A stretch of 64,000 bases of DNA from Ectobius pallidus (taxonomy: Eukaryota > Arthropoda > Insecta > Blattodea > Ectobiidae). The notes under the pieces were generated by a model. That model was not told where the DNA came from, searched no databases, and saw nothing but the letters and a program-made list of their open reading frames with translations. The stretch's first letter is position 1; every line of letters starts with the position of its first letter. Shown one piece after another: positions 59,312 to 64,000 of this stretch. The position numbers were made by a program, and so were the translations under genes. The stretch is from assembly GCA_964059195.1 (NCBI GenBank), contig CAXKWD010000005.1, positions 148,023,265 to 148,087,264 on the forward strand. Reading direction: 5' to 3'.

Positions 59312-59645
59312 TATAAGACAATTATCCTGCCAGTTGTATTATATGGATGTGGGCCCCTTACTCTTCGGGAGGTACATAATCTGAGTGTGTTCGAAAACAG
59401 GGTGCTTAGGCAAATATTTGGGCCTAAGAGAGATGAAAATGGGGACTGGAGAAAACTGCATAACGACGAGCTTCATAACATGTACTCGTCACGGGATATA
59501 GTAAGGGTAATTAAATCACGGAGAATGAAATGGGCTGGACAGGTTGCGCGCATGAGGGAGAAAAGACATATTTCAAAAATATTGACTGGGAGATCCGAAG
59601 GGAAAAGCCCACTTGGAAGACCTGTACGCACATTTCCATAGAGAA
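59312..59645 (+). pseudogene. LINE-1a polyprotein C-terminal fragment 1
   Basis: The plus-strand translation gives 'TIILPVVLYGCGPLTLREVH', 'VFENRVLRQIFGPKRDENGD', 'WRKLHNDELHNMYSS' and 'RRMKWAGQVARMREKRH', ending '...GKSPLGRPVRTFP'. This is the widespread C-terminal region after the reverse-transcriptase domain of insect LINEs ('LYGCETW...VLRKIFGPKRDE...WAGHVARM...GRPRRRW'). It is open for about 110 codons but lacks the RT core and the true 3' end. Confidence 0.8.
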
Positions 59646-59844
59646 ATGGGGTAAGTCTGCTCATTCTCAAAGGATGTAGGGCTTTAGGCATCCCATTCAT
59701 TGCAGGAATCAGCGGAGGACGTGGAGACAATACACTTAAAAACTGAAAAAATGATTCTCTATAGTGACAATTTATTTTTAATTTGTATGTTATTGTAGCC
59801 TACTAACTCTTATCTTCCCGTTTTCCGTCCAGAAATCAAAAAAT

Positions 59845-60340
59845 TAAAATGTATAAAACTATTATCCTGCCGATTGTATTATATGGATGTGAGACATGGT
59901 CGCTTACTCTCTGGGAAGAACATAATCTCAGAGAGTTCGAAAACAGGGTGCTTAGGAAAATATTTGGGCCTAAAAGAGATGCAAATGGGGACTGGAGAAA
60001 ACGCATAACGACGAGCTTCATGACCGGATATAGTAAGGGCAATTAAATCAGACGATGAAATCGGCTGGACATGTTGCACGCATGGGGGAGGAAAGACATG
60101 TCTCAAAAGTATTGAATGGGAGACCCAAAGGGAAAATACCACTTGGAAGATCCAGACTTAGGTGGGAGGACAATATTAGGATAGATGGATAGATTTGTGA
60201 GGGATGGTTGGATGGTGTTAGAGCAGAATATGGTTGAATGGCGGGCTCAGGTAAGCGCGGCAATGAACCTTCGGGTTCCATAAAATAGATAATATTCCTT
60301 TAGCTTGCTGAGGAATTGTCTATTGCCATTGAGTATTCTT
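59845..60340 (+). pseudogene. LINE-1a fragment 2 with 3' end
   Basis: It repeats fragment 1 from 'YKTIILPIVLYGCETWSLTL' and 'IFGPKRDANGDWRK', then is broken by frameshifts. It continues to the family's 3' terminus ('ggcgggctcaggtaagcgcg', 'gcaatgaaccttcgggttcc', 'tctattgccattgagt'). The LYGCETW motif is intact here, unlike in fragment 1. Frame breaks lie near 60010-60040 and beyond. Confidence 0.8.
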
Positions 60341-60394
60341 TTATTGTATTCTTTTATGTCATCAATGCGTATTAGTTTTCAAGTGGACTTTTAC

Positions 60395-60485
60395 TTCAAA
60401 ATAATACAAAATCCTTATCATAGGTTGGGATATAGTTGGAATCCTTATCATAGTTGGGATATATATGGGAGACTGGTTAAAATGT
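60395..60485. repeat. short tandem duplication, ~31-bp unit
   Basis: 'aatccttatcataggttggg' and 'aatccttatcatagttggga' follow each other head to tail. This lies just after the LINE fragment's end. Confidence 0.6.
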
Positions 60486-60784
60486 AAAAAGTAATTATGT
60501 AGACGGTTGAAGTAATTATAATTACACTATGTACATTGTAATAAACGCAATTTAGTTTGTTTAGAAAAATTCTCAAATTTCATTTTTTTCATTTATTTTT
60601 AACAATTTATCGTAGAAAAGGAATAAGTCCTAGTTATATATAACGAAAAATGTCAGAGAATTGTTTGAGAAGTTAGACATCTAACATTTTTCGTAATACT
60701 TCACTCTTTATTGACTTACTACTGTACAACAAATATAATGATTGCTACATTATTGGAGGAAGGAAACATTTTTCTTTCAATGTC

Positions 60785-61135
60785 GGTTGTATTATATGGA
60801 AGTGAGACATGGTCGCTTACTCTTCGGGTAGAACATAATCTGAGAGTGTTCGAAAAACAGGGTTCTTAGGAAAATATTTGGGCCTAAGAGAAATGAAAAT
60901 GCGGACTGGAGAAAACTGCCTAAATTGTAATGACGAGCTTCATAACTCGTAAGGGTAATTAAATCACGGAGGATGAAATGGGCTGGACATGTTGCACGCA
61001 GGGGGAGACATATTTCAAAAATATTGAAGGGGGGACCCGAAAGGAAAAGACCATTTGGCAATAAACCTTCGGGTTCCAGAAAATATATAACATTCCTTTA
61101 GCTTGTTTTGGAATTGTCTGTTGCCATTGAGTAAG
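60785..61135 (+). pseudogene. LINE-1a fragment 3 with 3' end
   Basis: 'VVLYGSETWSLTLR', 'FGPKRNENADWRKL' and 'RRMKWAGHVARR' are readable across several frames, followed by a shortened 3' end ('ggcaataaaccttcgggttc', 'ttgccattgagtaag'). It has more deletions than fragments 1 and 2. Three fragments of one family in the same orientation within 1.8 kb suggest repeated insertion or local duplication. Confidence 0.75.
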
Positions 61136-61400
61136 TATCTCAAAAATAAGCTTTTATGACTTATCCCCTTTCTGAAATGACTGACTCAATTGTTATGATG
61201 ATAAAAATGCTAGATGACTAAGAGGCGTAACATGAGGGGGAGATCTTCAGTCCCGAATTAATAAATCACATGTCGGTTAAGTTCACTCTTTTTTCAAAGG
61301 CTATCCCGCCAGGAACCACAACACAAATATTACGTAAGTAAGCTATGTACAAAAATTTAAATCATTTTCCGTTGAGTGGGAGGGAGGAACACAGTGCATA

Positions 61401-61613
61401 ATGTTATCAGTTACATTTCACTCTGCTATGTTGGCTATGTTCCCTCCCCGCCAAACAAGTACCCGCACTCCACAAGGCTACGAGGTAATGGCGGCAACAG
61501 AAGGCAGTGGCACCGGAGGGGAAGGTCCGCGCCCGGACATGAGACTGCGTGCAGACAAAATGGTTCACCAAGTCCAACTGCAGCAAGCAAAGAACACGTA
61601 CTGCCTGATATAG
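61401..61613 (+). other. GC-rich 70-codon frame, possible exon
   Basis: The frame contains an internal ATG with a fair context (ggtaATGGCGG, about 61487) followed by 'AATEGSGTGGEGPRPDMRLR' and 'ADKMVHQVQLQQAKNTYCLI'. GC and CpG content rise sharply here against AT-rich flanks, unlike repeat-derived frames in the window. I do not recognise the protein and see no second copy in the window. It could be a first or last exon of a gene extending to the right, a retrocopy, or chance. A GTACTG near the end is a weak donor. Confidence 0.3.
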
Positions 61614-62260
61614 GCGACCGACCTGTGAAATTTAGAAATTTTACATTTTTCAAATGTTTTGCCTGATCCTAGAACCATTTTTTACTACAATAAATCTTAC
61701 AATTTTCAGAGCTTTAAATTGACTAGATCTTGATTATATATACACATGTATTTTGATTTTTATTGGGTTTTATGGTAAAATGTCCTTCCATTGAAGTTTT
61801 GAAATTTTTGGAACCAAATTGAAAATTTCATATCTAGATACTTTAAACCGTAAAGGCTGCTACTTTGTAATAGAATTGAATATTAATTTTAGTTTAAAAT
61901 AGTTAAAACATTATTTTACTTTATTTTGTTAAGTTTAAATTATATACGATAAGACAAGGGCATAAAAAAGGTATTTTTTTTAAATTAAAATTAATTTCAT
62001 AAATGTTATTTAGTGATATGAAAACATGGCACTGACGAAAATGGAAAGGAAATATTTAGAGTTTTGATATGTGGTGTTTGGAAGAAAACGGAGAAGATTT
62101 GGTGGACAGACAGAATTTACGAATGAAAAAGTTTTAAGAAGAGTGGATGAGAAGAGATTTACCTTGGAAGTTATAAGGAAAAAATGGTTACTAGTTAGGA
62201 CATACATCAAAAGAAGACTTCTGCTAGAGGCCATCGATGGAAAAATAAAAGAAACAACAA
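61614..62260. other. unassigned AT-rich DNA
   Basis: A short frame at 62071-62340 ('RRRFGGQTEFTNEKVLRR', 'VDEKRFTLEVIRKKWL') is lysine/arginine-rich and unrecognised. Confidence 0.3.
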
Positions 62261-62261
62261 A

Positions 62262-62395
62262 TGATTGCGGGTTCGATTCCGACCCAGGTCGTTGGCATTT
62301 ACGTAATTTATGCATAAATGTGACAGATCCGCGTCTGTAGATTTACAGGCACGTAAAAAAAAAATAATAATAAAAAAATAATAAAAATTAAATTT
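62262..62395 (+). mobile_element. SINE-4 tail with B box and A-rich end
   Basis: A B box (GGTTCGATTCC, 62270-62280) is followed by 'gacccaggtcgttggcattt', 'gtgacagatccgcgtctgta' and 'gatttacaggcacgta', then a (TAA/AAAT)-type A-rich tail. The A-box half is missing. The arrangement is typical of an insect tRNA-derived SINE of a family different from SINE-1. Confidence 0.6.
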
Positions 62396-62995
62396 AAAAA
62401 AACTCCTGCGAGACAAAATACAAAATTCCGGCACACCGGCGACGGTCATAAACCTAATAATTTGCAGTGCATTCCCTCGTTAATTAACCATAAAACCTAT
62501 CTAGAAAGAAGTGGAAGTTCACCATTAGGGTATAGGCCTGCCGTAAGGAAGAGTATCTAATAAAATAATAACAATAGCAATAGCTTAAGGAGAAGATGAT
62601 ATTCATACAAAATGTGCTACAAATATGCATGGCCGTCCGGAAAGGGGGGCAGGGTAGGGCCGTTGCCCCTCCCTTGAAACTGTTTACACATAAACCTCTA
62701 AATTAAATGACTATAAGCAACTAATGTGAAATGAGGTTTAAGTTTCCAAATACTGTTGTATGATCGCGTTGTTTGGATGAAAACACGCTGACACAGCTGA
62801 CTAGATATTAGCTTGTAGGAATAATTACTTCCCCTAAACTTGAAACCATTTATACCAAAACATTTTGTTATAATGAAGATAAGGCAAGAAAATGTCGCAT
62901 TTTATATTTGATATGAATAGTACCTATGAAATTGTAAGGTGAAAAGTCATGTGAGTGCATACGTCAGGTGTTTTACAGTAAATGAAGGCTGTTGA

Positions 62996-62996
62996 T

Positions 62997-63032
<36 letters not shown>

Positions 63033-63119
63033 GCAATAATGTGAATAGTAATAAAATAGCAATAATAATAATAATAGCAATAATGTGAATAGTAATAAGA
63101 CAGTAATAATAATATTAAT

Positions 63120-63152
<33 letters not shown>
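62996..63152. repeat. interrupted (AAT)n microsatellite with ~45-bp higher-order unit
   Basis: AAT runs are broken twice by the same phrase 'agcaataatgtgaatagtaa', so the interrupted unit itself was duplicated. It then returns to pure AAT. Confidence 0.85.
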
Positions 63153-63309
63153 GTGGTCGTAATAGCATAGTGATAGTGGTGGTGGCAGTAATTTGTTTGG
63201 CACCCCCTTGACAAAATTTCTGCGGACGCCCATGCAAATATGAGTGTTTCCCTCTCTCTTTCTCTCTACTCATTCTCTCTAAGGAGACAAGAAAAAAAAA
63301 TCTGATGTG

Positions 63310-64000
63310 AAAGTCACATAATTTCCTCTGCCCAAATAAAAGTTTCAGTATTCACATATCCTTTTACAGAATCGCAAAAGACAATTTTACGCTAATTATC
63401 CTATAAATACCTCTTCTTTCAATGATGCGACTAAAAGCGCAGGCTATATAACAAACTTAAAAAAAAGAACAAGTGACTGCAGACGTTTATTGATCTTTCC
63501 GCCGTAAAGAATAATTTCCGAAATTTATCGAATATTTCCCTCAGATACTTCTTTACTCTATACCTGGCCAACAATACATCTTTCTCACTTCACATTCTTA
63601 TATAGAATAAGAGGCCGTGAAAGAGCGCGTATTCAGTTGTTCATCACGCAAGACAAAATTTCTACAAACAGTGGGTGAACAGTGGGTGGCTTGTAACTAC
63701 CCTCAGAGAATTTTTTCGAAAAAAGTTTCAAATAAAGGGTTTAGCTCTCAGTAAAAGGAACACATGTGCAAATTTTAAAGGAAATCGTTAGAGCAGTTTT
63801 CGAGAAAATCGCGAAAAACGAAAATTTCTTCATGTAAAGTCCCGTTAAAAATAAGAGAAATTTGTCGCCAATCTTCGAATCACATCTTCAAATACGAAAT
63901 TTTGTTTTCATACGATTCTCCGTTTCGGAGCTAGCCTGTTCACAAACTTCCACACAGACAGACGCACAGACACACACACAGACATGTTTCCAAAAATAGT
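63310..64000. repeat. dispersed repeat family X, copy 4, running off the window
   Basis: It begins 'cacataatttcctctgccca' and contains 'gggtggcttgtaactaccctc', 'gtcgccaatcttcgaatca', 'cttcaaatacgaaattttg' and 'ttctccgtttcggagctag'. It ends in a CACAGACAGACG/CACACACAGACA stretch and 'gtttccaaaaatag' at the window edge. It is the reverse complement of 35565-36090. Confidence 0.7.

Noticed and set aside
62996..63152. Telomeric or satellite array
   Set aside because: The unit is AAT with two duplicated interruptions, not the insect TTAGG telomere repeat.

Overview
This window is AT-rich animal nuclear DNA, almost certainly from an insect. It holds one confidently identifiable protein-coding gene, a beta-tubulin on the minus strand. 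The gene has two coding exons: codons 1-19 at 55066-55122 and codons 20-447 at 46022-47308. A 7.76-kb intron separates them. The encoded 447-residue protein carries the acidic tail typical of insect beta-1 tubulin (the Drosophila betaTub56D type). The LINE fragments and the frequent 'taggcctac'-like words recall cockroach or termite genomes; that placement is an inference only.

The rest is a dense bed of mostly non-autonomous mobile elements. Reading terminal inverted repeats (TIRs) and target-site duplications (TSDs) by eye gives many bounded elements. hAT-type elements with 7-8 bp TSDs lie at 27545-28182, 28213-28603, 29746-32105 (with 29756-31473 and 30464-30716 nested inside), 34571-35440, 55986-56961, 57578-58588, 58610-58973 and 49690-50922. 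A TA-flanked Tc1/mariner-type MITE occurs twice (38700-39108, 52064-52450), and a TTAA-type element occurs twice (19124-19820, 49384-51178). There is also a 1.1-kb element with perfect 29-bp TIRs (36644-37760), a fold-back element with internal sub-repeats (52933-53449), and pogo/Tigger-like and mariner relics.

Retroelements are all 5'-truncated. They include LINE 3' ends (2.9, 9.7, 18.1, 33.6, 58.0 and 59.3-61.1 kb), tRNA-derived SINEs (0.7-1.0, 6.0-6.3, 11.4-11.8 and 13.2-13.4 kb, plus other families), and Penelope-like element (PLE) pieces. The best PLE piece (43041-43927) retains an open GIY-YIG endonuclease domain. It is flanked by ~250-bp inverted copies of its own 3' end, each with a hammerhead-like CTGAAGA/GAAA signature.

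Layout: 1-19 kb is SINE/LINE debris and dispersed repeats. 19-32 kb holds TTAA and hAT elements, PLE tails and a ~137-bp tandem repeat. 32-43 kb holds hAT, TIR, mariner and Tc1-type elements and a diverged local duplication. 43-44 kb is the PLE. 44.9-55.5 kb is the beta-tubulin gene with an element-laden intron. 55.5-64 kb is nested hAT elements, LINE fragments and microsatellites. No operon, CRISPR array, rRNA or intact tRNA gene was found. A short GC-rich reading frame near 61.5 kb may be a stray exon, but it is unproven.
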